A stretch of 64,000 nucleotides of DNA, taken from NCBI RefSeq assembly GCF_008831285.2, contig NC_045138.2:35517115-35581114 (forward strand), read 5' to 3'. The notes beneath the pieces were generated by a model. The model worked only from the letters and a program-made list of their open reading frames with translations. It ran no database searches and had not been told where the DNA came from. Positions 40,287 to 52,795 of the stretch are shown in pieces. Every line of letters begins with the position of its first letter. Position 1 is the stretch's first letter. The position numbers were made by a program, and so were the translations under genes. Origin of the DNA: Nymphaea colorata. Taxonomy: Eukaryota > Streptophyta > Magnoliopsida > Nymphaeales > Nymphaeaceae.

Positions 40287-42507
40287 GTGTATATATATAT
40301 ATATATAATTAATACAGAGATTGAAAAGTCAATTTCTCAGTATTGGGTCGTCAAGTTGTAACCCTGCGTGAATTGTGAACCCAATGAGGATTTATTTGAT
40401 GCAGCAAAGGGAAGTAATAGGAAGGTATGGAAATCTCAAAGAAACAGACAGAGCGACATCGTTCGTAGAGGGCAATTTGTTTGTAGCACTCACTTTATAG
40501 AGCGCGATTTATTTGTAGCACTCATATTAAACATGCGGGTAGATGATATTTTAGTTGTTCACAGTGTAATGCCTTGATCTATTTTTAATGCGAAATGCCA
40601 AATTGACCAATGTTTAAGACCTCTTCTTTGCCATGTTCATGGCCCAAGCTAGCGGATCTTGGGTCCAGCTTTTATGCTGTCAAGCGCTTAATTTATGTTG
40701 CCTATCTATGCAAAATGCTATTCCTTGTGTAAATTTAATGTACGCATGCATGTGGGCATTTCATAAGTTAGAGAGTGCTGGAGAAAAAATATTCATGACA
40801 TATTCATATATGAAATTGCAGTGTGAGGGTCTCTAACGAGTTGGGAAGAGGAAGTGCAAGTGCAGTGAAGTTCTCTATCCTGGTCGTGGTGGGGACTTCA
40901 TTTGCCATTGGCTTCCTACTGTTCCTGATCTTCATGGCAGTTGGAGGACGTGTTGCCTATGTGTTCACGGACGACGGAAAGGTGGTGGAAGCGGTTTCAC
41001 GCCTCTCTTCTTGGTTGGCTCTCTCCATCTTACTCAACAGTGTTCAACCAGTGCTCTCAGGTGCTTTTCCCTCTTAGAAGCCGAACGTATGCTCCACGAT
41101 CTTATTTAAAGATACTGCTCGAAAGCTTGTGAAAAGTGCTGCCATGTAGCAATTGTTTAAATGTTTTGCTACAGGTAGCTTGCAAATATATGCCACAGCA
41201 GAGTGATTGAGTACCTCTGGGAGATCATAGAGAGAATCCTCTGATAAACCACAAGCAACAATGTCCTTAATTAATTTGAAACAATATAATTTCATTCTTA
41301 ATGCAACCCATGCGTTGGAAACTTAATTGCTGTTCAATTATTTGTATGTGTCAACTACTGATGCATCTAAAATTAGCTGCACGCGCACAGGTGTTGCTAC
41401 TGGTGCAGGTTGGCAAAGCTTGGTGGGCTACGTGAATCTTGCTTGTTACTACCTCATTGGTCTTCCCTTGGGAGCTGTGCTGGGGTACGTTTGGGGGCTT
41501 CAAGTTGAAGTAAGCATTGTGTAGCTTAGCTTATTGTCTGCTCGTTTTTAGCGAATCCAACTCAAGTTCTGGAACTCTTTAATTCGGGCGTCTGACCTGA
41601 ATCAATACTCATAACTAATAGAAGCTTATACTTGCAAGGAAAACAAAATCATCCTCACTTATATTTGCATAGTACATGTTTGTTTGTCTCGCAGGGAGTG
41701 TGGATTGGAATGATTTTCGGCACTGCTCTTCAAACATTTGTATTAGTCTACTTAACGTGGAGAACCGATTGGGACAAACAGGTAAACAGCCTTACATCAA
41801 TCAGCAGTATTTCGATCACCAATTTGACGCCAAAAAATAGAATAAAAACGAATAATGTTTTACTTTATGGCCAAAAACAATGTTAATAGTAGGTCTTCAG
41901 CCAATTAAGGTGCAGTCCAATGCAACGCTGCTGGGGAGTAGGGTCCCCTTCCCGTTTACTAAGAAGAAAGAAAAAAATGACATTTGCAGAAGAAAAAATT
42001 AAGGCGAATTCGGTGTCTAACAAAAGTCGGTCTTCAATGGAATTCCTTTTGAAGTTAGAGTTTCCATTTATTTTGGGGATTCATGAAGGCCTTGAAATTT
42101 AATTCCAAGCATTTCCGGCATTCCTACCTTTCATGGCTACACGAAATTGCAGGCGTGCACCGGCATCGAGTATAGCGTTCAGTAATTGAGCTGTCTCCTC
42201 TGGCATCCGGAGAAAACCAGGGTTACAGAAATTAGACCTTGTCGATTCAGTTGAAATATCGGTCGACTCAGGGGATTCACCTGACTTCGAAATTTATGAT
42301 TTCAATATTCTCCCTCTCCCTCTCAAGAACAAAGCAAGAGGGCAGATGGATCTGAAAATTAATTAAGCAGAAGAAGTTGCCGCTGACGCGACTTTGCATC
42401 TTGTGCAGGTCTCTATGGCTGTGGAACGTGTGAGCAAATACTACCTGTCTCGCCCGCCGACCGCCGAGACATGCGATTGCCGTGCTGCCCAAAACCCCCT
42501 CACCTAA
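37050..42507 (+). pseudogene. MATE/DTX efflux transporter, copy 1, with in-frame stop
   Basis: MATE (DTX) carriers are 12-helix antiporters that export secondary metabolites, xenobiotics or organic acids across the plasma membrane or tonoplast. Exons: 37050-37307, 38789-39330, 39905-39991, 40111-40167, 40822-41060, 41391-41509, 41695-41781, 42409-42507; they sum to 1488 nt, 495 codons plus stop. It has LETLCGQAYGAG (family signature), then the expected run of hydrophobic helices and the usual VSNELG motif in exon 5. In exon 4 codon 302 is TAG (40127-40129), in the context LNING-stop-EMMISLG; copy 2 has Trp there (LNISGWAMMISLG). A product stopped there keeps 301 residues and loses the last third, including four or five helices. 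All other exons remain open and in phase, so the lesion looks recent, or could be a base error. The exon 2 acceptor is gcatgaag, weaker than the ctgcag of copy 2. Confidence 0.85.
40250..40307. repeat. (CT)n and (AT)n microsatellites
   Basis: A CT run (40250-40286) then an AT run (40289-40307) in MATE copy 1 intron 4. Another short AT run sits at about 39601-39617 in intron 2. Confidence 0.9.
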
Positions 42508-44840
42508 TTAGATCATGTTCTTTAAATAAAGAAACATCAATAATGGCGAACTAGAAGCCAAATTTGGCAAAAATTAAGTCCAAAACGATGTTTTCCCAAG
42601 TGCTATGTATGGCCTTGTATAAATTAATTGCCCATGGGATCTATTTATCCATTTGCTTATTCATGTAGTGGCACCCCTCATCGTTCATTGGCTATTACTC
42701 CTCGATTTTTAAATTAGTGCCACTCAGCCAAAACTTTCTAACATCTTTACTTACACTCGCATCTCACACCTGACTTCTCACTTTCTTTTCTTCTTATTTT
42801 TTTCCATGAATGTTTAGTGAGATGAACACGACTGGAGCTGCTTAAACGGTTTCAATTAGATATTGGAAGGATCGAGTTGAGTTAATCCGAATGAATCGTT
42901 CAATTTGAATCGAACGTCCTAAATTATATATGGCCAATCCATTCGATTCATTGATAGATACAAGGTTGGCACACGTCGCGTACACTATTCATCATGTCAG
43001 GTTTTTTTTTTTTTTTTAAATATTGAAAGTTTGTGTAATTCTCCATTATAATTTATATTTTTATTTGTAAATAAATAAAGTAATATTTTTTTCCAATATT
43101 CTTAAGTCGTAACTGATTCAGCTGAACGGACTAAGGACTCTTCTTCCCCCTGCCTGCAATTGAACCCTCGTTTCACCATCTCTCTCTCGCCCCAATTCTT
43201 TATTGCTTTCCGTTCCATTGTATATTTTTAAGACCACCAATCTCCCTTGAGAAGCGACAGATTATGGTACTTCTCCATCTCTTCTCACTTGTATGTATCC
43301 TCTATGCTTTCTGCATCTTTTATTTTAGTTGGTTCATTTAGAATCTTGTTGGCTGCTTCTTTGTGGCTTTGAGGTTCCTTATCCTGCGGTGCACAAAATC
43401 ATGTTCTAGTTCGTTAAAGCCGCTCTCAGGATCTTAAGGCCTAAGAGTTAAAGCAACTTACGCTCCCCCATGCTTCCTATGTGATGTAGATGTGCTCTGC
43501 CTTCTTTTTCTGCACTTTAAATTTCATGATGAAAAATTTGGCTGCTGTTTCGTGCTTTTACTTGCTTTATAGGATAGTGAAGAATGTTGCACGTGTTCGC
43601 AATTGCAGGACAATTGATTGGTTTTTGCTTAAAAACTGCAAATACTTGCCAGTCAATTAGGAGAACCACTGCTGCCTTCAGTAACTTTTGGCCTAATTGG
43701 TCTCGTTCAAATCCTTGTGTAGGAGATAACCAGAAAGTGAATATGCACATGGTGTTCATCTTATCATTTGAAAATACTATATATATATGAACAAACAGAT
43801 ATGAGATTTGTGGAAACATCACAAACAGATATGATCCCTCCTTGCATTGCATGATACCTGTCCCCTTGACTCAGAATAATAATAATAAAAAAAAAGTCAT
43901 ACAAACCGCGTCGTTGCTACTCCTTCGTTTCGTTTCTTGATGTTTCCTTTTCGAACTTTTTACGCCTCTAATTGACTAGCAATAACTAAGCATTATAGCC
44001 TTCGGAAGGTTTTAGTGATAAAAAAAAAAGAAAACAAACAAGGGGGTAGGTTTGGGTATTTTCGATAATAAGGTGTACTTTTTAGACTTTTAACATTTTT
44101 ACAATTTCTTCTCGTCCTCCCAAAAAACTTTTGATTTTTCATTTTATCAAGATTATACGTTCCTGTACATGCACGCATGAAATCTCCTGCTTGATGTATT
44201 TTGGAACGTTGATTACTTCTTTTTTGAAATTTATTTGTATCCAAAATCAAATAGTGTGTATTTGGATCTAAAGCTATCCAAGTCTTGTTCAGATAGGTCC
44301 AGATCCATGGTTGGTCTATCCCTCCTTCGATATAAAGGGACGTGGGGGGACAACATTCCTAGCCGAAGATGTTTGAAATGAACTAGTGACGGACGCACCA
44401 TTTCTTCCTTTCTTTCTTTAATTTTAGTTAAAACGATTTTCGTTTTTCACAGGAACCTCGATTAACAGCTACTTTATTCGTATTACAGGAGGCAGACACC
44501 AACTAACACTCTCGGGTAATGCCATTGCCATTGCCAAATCAAAATCGGTGGACGACTGGTAGGCACAAAAATTCTTTGCCTCCATCATTTATCCGTTTGA
44601 CCAGCAGGTATTATTGCCCTGTGCCACAGCTAACGCTATGAAATTTAATTTGAGTCAGATAAAAGCTTCTTAGTTGAAGGAGGCCGAACCGAATGGGTAT
44701 TATTTAAGTTAGCTCAAAAGGCACAAGGGCAAAAGAAAGAAAAGAAATATTAATTTATCATCAACCCACGGTCTTGTGCTTTTTGCTACTTTGGTCTTCC
44801 CTTGCATCCAAGGTTCTGTACGTGCTTACATTTCGAAATA
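42508..44840. other. Intergenic region between the two MATE copies
   Basis: 2.3 kb, AT-rich with T-runs (for example 43003-43018). It holds the 3' flank of copy 1 and upstream sequence of copy 2. No gene recognised in either strand; ORFs are short. Confidence 0.55.
42525..42530 (+). terminator. Poly(A) signal of MATE copy 1
   Basis: AATAAA 18 bp after the annotated stop codon at 42507. Unusually close, so another downstream signal may be used instead. Confidence 0.3.
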
Positions 44841-47800
44841 ATGGGAAGCAGCTTAGAGACAAGGCTTCTTCTTCTTCAATCAGCTGCCCTGCCGACGATG
44901 ATGACACAGAGAAGCAACACCCTCGCTTGACCAAGAAGGTGTGGGAAGAGTCCAAAAAGCTGTGGGTGGTAGCAGGTCCAGCCATCTTCACAAGGTTCTC
45001 AACGTATGGTGTCGCAGTTATCAGCCAAGCTTACATCGGCCATTTCGGCCAGACTGAGCTTGCCGCATATGCGCTGGTGTTGACTCTCCTGTGTCGCTTC
45101 GGCAATGGAGTCCTGGTAAGTAAATGGAGTCCCGGAAACTAATATAGTAATATTGTAGTTCCGCAAAGTCATTTTGAAGTTTCTCTTGAATCTCCTGCCT
45201 GAAAATGAAATGTAGTCTTGGTAATATTAAGGTTTTCACACGATTCCTCTCACGATCGAGAGTATCCTTACCTACACGTCTTGGCAATATTAGTCCCGTA
45301 AGTAAGGCTCATAATGCTGTGATCTGCAGCTGGGCATGGCCAGTGCGTTGGAAACTTTGTGTGGTCAGGCGTTTGGAGCAGGACAGTACGCCATGCTGGG
45401 CATCCATCTCCAACGATCATGGATCGTGCTTCTCTGCACCGCCACCTGCCTTCTCCCTCTCTTCATCTTCGCCAAACCCATCCTTGTACTGCTCGGACAA
45501 ACCGAGAGCGTATCAGAGACCGCTGCCTCCATGTCCTTGTGGTTCATTCCTGTCTTGTATTCCTTTGTCTTCTCCTTTTCTCTGCAAATGTATCTGCAGG
45601 CACAAAGAAAGAACAAGATCATTGGCTACTTGGCAGGTGTCAGCTTATTGCTTCATGTGTCTCTCTCATGGCTTCTTGCATACAAGCTGGGGATGGGAGT
45701 GGAAGGCGTCCTGATTTCCATGAACCTCGCCTACTGGATTCCAGATATTGGGCAGCTTCTGTTTGTTCTCTGCGGTGGCTGCCCGATGACTTGGTCTGGT
45801 TTCTCCACAACTGCATTTTTTGATCTGTGGCCTGTGATTAAGCTATCGGCCTCTTCCGGTGTAATGCTCTGGTGAGGCCCCTCTCTCTCTCTCTCCCTTC
45901 TTCTGCTTCCATCAGCTTATGTAGTTATGCACCCCTCCCATGAGCCGAAACCGACCGATTTAGGTAACCCTGGTTTTAGCATCAAATCTATCATAAATTC
46001 CTGTACTCTTTTTGGAAAAATGAAAATGTAAAATGACAAAGTAATACTGAGAAAGAAGAACGTATTTAAAATGTTTAAGTAGTAGAAGTTCTTGATATGA
46101 ATTTCTTTTTACCCATATGAGCTAGAGACATTAAATGTTCTGGAGATTACTTGGTCGAATTGATTGAAATTGGCCTGAAAGTGCAGTTTGGAGTTGTGGT
46201 ATAATTCAGTTCTCATCCTACTGACTGGAAATTTGAAGAATGCTACAATTGCCCTTGATGCTCTGGCTATCTGGTTCGGTAATCTTAACCTTCGCAGCCT
46301 CGCCTGTTAATTATATAGTTCCATTACCTCAAATACTTTTCTCATGTATTGTGCAGCCTCAATATAAGTGGGTGGGCAATGATGATTTCTCTTGGATTCT
46401 TTGCTGCAGCCAGGTACAGTAAATTTGTGTGTGCGAGCGCATGCACCGTTTTTCTTCCGTTTGTTCGTCTCCCCGTTTCCCCATGCTTACATAGCATAGC
46501 CGTTATGAGAGAGGGGGAGAGAGAATTGCCATCATCAGATAAACGATAATATAAGTGTCCTTTTTCTCTTTAGAAAATAACGCTGGGAAATAAATAAATA
46601 TTAGGCTCTCAAATGATGAGATTTAACAGTAGGACTGGCGCTTGAAATGCTTGATTTCAAAGCCGAACGATTCCACATACTGTTCGGCCGAATGGACTTT
46701 ACATATTTTTATATAGTTTTCCAATTGTACAATTGCACGAAAATCGTTAGGCTTCAGAAATCTGCTTTCCAAAATTTTTTACCATACAAATCTCCACTCC
46801 TGCACTAAACTTACAGATCTACCCTTTCGTCAGTTCGTTTCAATTTCTCTACCCTCTTTATAAGCTTATCTACTGCTTCCTGTCGGCCCAACATTTAATA
46901 GCAGAATACTCGTCGCCTTGAGTTCTTACCGACCACCATCAACGCATTTATTTTCTCAGCACCATCCACATGTAGACAGTTCTGAGAGGTGGTGCAGAGC
47001 TTTTGGACCACTTGCTCTGTGTGTGACTATTATTTTTTGTTTATGTGGCAGATGAAGAGTGCCATTCGGTTTTCGAAAATTGTAAAGAAATAAACAGTGA
47101 AATTTAAAATCGTCCTTTAATATAAAAACGTAACCTTGAGTCGGTACTGCAGAGTTTTTCAGCAAGTGCAGGAGCAAAGGCATGCATTAAACATGGAACG
47201 CCTCGGTAACATCACATAGGGGAAGAGAGAGAGAGAGAGAGAGTAGGTGTGTGTGATGATTGCTGAACGTAATTAATGAACGTATTGCAGTGTGAGGGTG
47301 TCGAATGAACTCGGAGGAGGAAGCGCCAGCGCCGCGAAGTTCTCAATCCTGGTCGTCGTTGCAACTTCAGCCGTCCTAGGCATTTTACTTTTTGTGTTGT
47401 TCATGGTATTCCGCGGATCTGTCGCGTACGTCTTCACGGATGACCAGGAGGTCGTGGACGCCGTTTATCTCCTGTCTCCTCTGCTTGCCATCACCATCTT
47501 GCTCAACAGTGTACAGCCCGTTCTCTCAGGTCTCATGTCTCTTCCATCGCCAACTCTACAGTACACATAATACAACTCGATCAAAAAGTTCAATAACATT
47601 GTTTTGTTCTCTGAAAAAAGAAAGGACCGACTGTTGGATCTTGCAAAGAATAAAATCTTTGCTTTTTGAACGTGTTTGTTCATTTGTTCACCAAAACGTA
47701 GTAGATACTGTTTGCATGTCATAACTCGTGAGTTGGCTGTAGGTGTCGCTGTCGGCGGTGGATGGCAAGCCGCGGTGGGGTACGTCAACATCGCGTGTTA

Positions 47801-48672
47801 CTATGTGGTGGGCGTTCCCTTGGGACTAGTATTGGGATACGTTGTAGGCCTCCAAGTTGAAGTGAGTATGCCTACACTTCTCCATCTCGACTACTCTTTG
47901 GATTTGGATGCAAAGAAGCCCGAGTCTGGGTACCAATCGCATGTCTGATCAGCTCCCAAATTTGACTAAATATATCTGATATATATACAATTACCAATTG
48001 TACACAATCCGAGTCAGAACCATTTTTAAATCAACATCTTTAGAAAGAAAAACAGGTTCAAGGTTCAATATCCCCATCCAGTGTTGAGTTGCTAACAGTC
48101 ACTGGGATTTTCTCTATGTATGTCTCTTAATGTCAATTCTATCTGTCTTTGTTTTCAGTTTGATTCTTCATTTCGCACCGGTTATTACTGTTTTGCAGGG
48201 AGTATGGGTAGGAATGGTTATTGGCGTTGCCTGCCAAACAGTTGTACTAGTTTATTTTACAAGGAGAACTGACTGGGACGAGCAGGTATGATGCCTTTAC
48301 TTTTTCGTAACGGTAGGACGCATATGTTTCCATCCAAACTGACATCGATCTATTGGCTTTCGGTTAATTTTCTTTCGCAATGAGAATAATTAGTATTTGT
48401 TTGTTAAATATGCAATTAACATTCATAAGGACATTTTTTTTTTTTTTCAAACAACAAAATATTGTCCATGAAAACATCTGTTTCATGAAAAAATTGAGTC
48501 CTAAGTACACAATGTCCTCATCAAATGCGCTCTTAATACATATATTCTTATTGTTTTTGCATCCTTGATTTGGTGCTACTTCTACTTCTGTCTTGTGCAG
48601 GTTTTAAAGTCTAAGGAACGTGTGAACAAATATGCCGTACAAGATTTTTGTGATACTCCACGAAACGATTGA
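44841..48672 (+). CDS. MATE/DTX efflux transporter, copy 2, exon 1 frameshifted
   Basis: Tandem paralogue of the upstream MATE gene. Exons: 44841-45115, 45330-45871, 46187-46273, 46357-46413, 47291-47529, 47743-47861, 48199-48285, 48601-48672. Exons 2-7 have exactly the same lengths as in copy 1 (542, 87, 57, 239, 119, 87). It carries LETLCGQAFGAGQYAMLG, Trp in LNISGWAMMISLG, VSNELGGG and a short tail ending TPRND, all open. Exon 1 is odd: the ATG at 44841 gives MGSSLETRLLL, matching copy 1's MENDLGTRLL, but this frame hits TGA before VWEESKKLWVVAG, which lies in another frame. That frame is open from 44708 yet has no ATG. The net difference from copy 1 over this stretch is 20 nt. Either an indel broke exon 1 (a CTT repeat lies there) or the true start is in an unseen upstream exon. 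Confidence 0.85.
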
Positions 48673-51600
48673 GAGACAGTTTTGTTTTATGTTTGGATGT
48701 GCAGAATCTATGCTTTCACTTTTTACTGTGAATTGGCATAAGAACCACTCGTATTTATGGCTGATAGATACATCACTGTTCAACGATAATGGAACAAGGG
48801 GCAAACCCCGGACTTTGTTTTTCTTTTGAGGGTGCGACGATTCATGCGTGCACTTTGTATAGTAAAATGCCGTAAAGGATGTTGTTTGTTTTTCCTTACG
48901 TCAGCGGGAGGAGATCCTACAAAGACAAAGTTGCGTGTAAAGGAGCATGGGATATTTTTGTAATTAAAAAAAATCTTTTATAGTTTTTTTTAATGTTTTT
49001 TTTTTATTTTCATGTAAAGTACTTTAATCATTAACTATATTGAACACGAAAATTCATGACGGTCTTGGCCCTCCGGTTTGGCAGATGTCAACCCACCCTT
49101 TCCTAGTATCAGTTTCAACATTAAAAATCATAAACGGGAACAACCAGCCACTTAATCAACCTACTTATAAGTTCTTCAATATTCTTTACAATTTTAAATT
49201 CAAGATTGAACTTTTTAAAAAGAAACGTTACAATCTAAACCTCTTAGGGGACATGCGTTCCCACATGTGAGACAATAGATTTAAGTGTAGACCTAACTCT
49301 AATACGATTGTAACAACTCGGCCTACTACTACACAAAGTTTGAGCTTTTTGTTTGGTGGATCTCAACTCGTTCCGCAACGAATTTGATTCCAACTCTAAA
49401 CTACTAAAAATTAACGCCATTCACTTATTAATCTCTTTATAAGTCCCTTAAGATTTTTTACAATCTTACATACAAAACTAAACTTTTCAATGTAAAGCCT
49501 TCAGATCGACCCTCCCCCCAATTCCCTAGGATCGACACTCATGCGAGGTGTTCGATCATCCAATGCAAGTAGCTTCCATACTCTCAAATGGTAAAAGCCA
49601 CCTCTTCTTGAGGCAACATTCTGCAGAGCAGAGAGGGCTTGTGCACTCTATAAATGCTTGCAGTACTGAAATGGTCGACGAGAAATTTCATGGGACGTAA
49701 GAATAAAACGGAGATCAGATTACATCTCTTGTTCCCCAACTACAGGATCCTTTTATCAAGCTACGCAATGTGCTTGCAGTCAGTAAACTATCAGTTTTGA
49801 TGGTGGACCAAAAAAAATTTGGCTAAGGAGAACTGATTCAAAAATTCTTAGATCGCTCAAATATATGGTAAAATCATCGAGGGGCCCCATTAATTTAATG
49901 ATTAAAGGGCACTAAAATATAACAAAGTCAAATAGATGAAGCTAACTAATATATGAATAAGAATATTTTTGTGGAACCGTAAGCCCCACAGTGCCCACAT
50001 ATGGCTCCGTCCCTGAATTTTGTACTAAATCGAGCGTTCATTCGGTGTAATGTGTGTTGTACTCCAACTTTGTGGTTGGCTCAGAAATGACGACTTAATT
50101 CTCTCAAGTGAATCAACCAACTTATTCTGTCCTTTTTGTCAAACATTAAAATGCTAAAAGTTTTGGCTCTAGTGAATAAATTGTTTTCGAAATAATGAGA
50201 ATAAAGGATGGATGCAGCATGAGACACTATGGCGGTAGAACTCCTGGCAAAATAAAAAGATTAAGTTAAACATGTACCCATCAATTAAGCCTAGTTTATC
50301 TCCTATTAGATCCATGAGAAGTACGTCTTAAATTTTTCAAATGTGTGACTTGCAAATGAAAGGAGACCTTTCTTTTTCTTTTTCTTTTCCCTTTTCAGTG
50401 TTTATGGTCTTCTTGTGACAATGTACGAAATGCATACGAATGGGAAGACAAGGTGTTCAGTTGCAAGTTAAGGTTCAATACTTTTTACAAACCCACTCTT
50501 AGAAAAAAATGAAGACCCAATCGACTTCGAATAGGACGATTCTTGAAGGGCCACACATCCGCCTCACGTCATATCCACTAGTCATCGGCGAAAACCTTTC
50601 TCATATTGATAAATTAACATCATCCAGTGTTTGGTACCGTCTCAGAGATCCACCTGGCTTGGTGTTTTTTTATCATTATGCAACGACCCGTATCTGTGTT
50701 TTTTGTTATTAGAAAAGAAAAAAATTGGAAGATGAACCTTGAGTTTTTATTTGCTCAATTTAATCTTACAATTCTACAATCTTAATTAATGCTTGGGTCG
50801 GTAATGAGTTTTACTCTGAGAACTTGTTAGATTCATAATCGTTTCAAATCACAGCCAAGTCTTCCCTATCCTGGAGATGTCCTCATCTTTACCGTCATCC
50901 GTATCCCGTTTCCGATCTCAGATCCGAGCACCTTAAAAACCATGGTTTTTCTTTTCTAGTGTCGTGTTTGATGCTGATTTTCCTCGCTCCCTTGCGTTGA
51001 GCGGTTCTCTCCCCTGCACCCGCAGCCACGAACGACGCCGTCGACAGAGTCGTCGCCGACAGTGCCACCAGTATGAGCGATCCTCCTCCAGCACAGGCGC
51101 TGTGGCCACTTTACGCTTGAACGTTTTGGGGGAAAACTGACAACCATTTTCCTAAGGGATGAGTAGTTTCTAACACCAACGAGTCTCTTTCGGCATCCCG
51201 ACACCTGCTTTCTTGAGATGCAACTTTAGTAGAAACGCTTATTTCCGGCACCTGGGTAGCGTGGATTATGTCCTTATATTTATACGGTGGAAGTGCATTG
51301 CTAATTGAACCCAAAGAGAGATGGCCACTGTGCACTCCTTGTCCGTGTGGTCTTTAATTGATGCGCCCTCTTATCATCCATGTGCGTGTCTTCATCGACC
51401 GCTTTCTCTGAAGAAAACGCAGGTCTGGCCCTCTGGTTCTCATACATAATTGCATGCCTCTTATTTTATCACTCTGTTGACGTTCTGTCCTAGAGTTGGT
51501 AACTAAGACCCACAAAAGGCGTTTGTGCGGACGTTACAATTTGCCAGCAGATCGTTCTCGTTTTATTGTGTTGGGGGATGATTGGTACTTTGCTTTGCTT

Positions 51601-52795
51601 TCTGAACCTGACTTTGACATAAAAAGACTGCGAACCACTAAGGACATTTGATGTGTTAGTGTGGCTTTCTGAATTTTCGGTCTGAAAAAATGGGAATTGA
51701 ATTTGGAGATGACGTTCTGTTATTTTGGTATTGGACATAAGGAAGAACCAAGGCTCGAAGCGTGTGGAAATATTTATCCACCTACTTGTCAAACCAAAGA
51801 AAAGATGATTTTAATTTAATTCATAGGATGTTGAAAATTCCAGTTCTCATGATTCTGTGTCAGCAATACATGTCGCCCATTCTGCCCTTTACATATAATG
51901 CATCACATACTACTGAGGATATGGTTCAATGAGATGATGGCACTGATTAAGTAGACCTTTGAAGGACCGATTTACTAATGCGCAGTATAAAACGTTTTGA
52001 AGAGGAATAGGGACACACCAGTCCTAAGTCCTTGTGGAAGTAGCGAAAGACCCTAGAGGCCCTCCCCAACCCCAGGAGGTATGCCCCGCTTTGGCCTTTG
52101 CAGGAGGCAGAAAATTTATGATCAAGTAATATTGTGGAACCGGCAAGTCACTTTATATAAGATGTAAATGGATAAGGAAGAACTCCGACCCCAGGTTGGG
52201 AGCATTTTGGTGGTTAAGTATGCTAACAAAAAGTCAGTAACTTTGGTGGTCCTTACCTTCTCCATGGAATTTTTTTTTCTCTTTTCCATGATTGAAACAC
52301 CTATGGTAGAAAGTCTTTGTTTCTTTTATCTAATCAGGAGAGGGATGCCACAAGTGCTTAGTGAACAGCTGGTTGTATTGTTGTTAAGGTGTTAAAAAGT
52401 TTTTGTACGAGAATCCATGTGTTTCTCGTTCATGAATAGGTGGTCTCATTTTTGACATTCATCCCTCATAAATTCTTTTTCGATGAGAAAGAATTTGTAC
52501 CATTTCCAACTTTAGGTGGATGCTATTTATGTTCGACAGAACACAGTTTAGTTCTTTCAATAATTTTTCTCTGCCTGCCAAATGCATGGTAATGCCTTAT
52601 TACCTTAATTTGTTTCATTGAACTATGTATAAAGCTAATCATTTTGTGACCAATCAGAAATATTGCGCGTTTTAGCTTTTCCTGCAGTTATAATTCAATT
52701 TGGATCATGAGATGTTTCTGTACTTTCCTGAAAACAACTAGTTTCTCTACTAGTGCCTCACTTTTTTTTTTCTCCCAATGTAGGCATTTCAGTCG
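48673..52795. other. Intergenic region, MATE copy 2 to processing peptidase
   Basis: 4.1 kb. It contains the 3' flank of MATE copy 2, an AT-rich block, and GC-richer sequence at about 50870-51120 that may hold 5' leader sequence of the peptidase gene. One candidate is a short Ser/Arg-rich frame from the ATG at 50877 (MSSSLPSSVSRFRSQ), but no splice link could be shown. Nothing else recognised. Confidence 0.5.

Noticed and set aside
44774..44840. Hydrophobic N-terminal extension of MATE copy 2
   Set aside because: The apparent first codon is TTG; no ATG exists in that frame, so the extension is not supported as protein.
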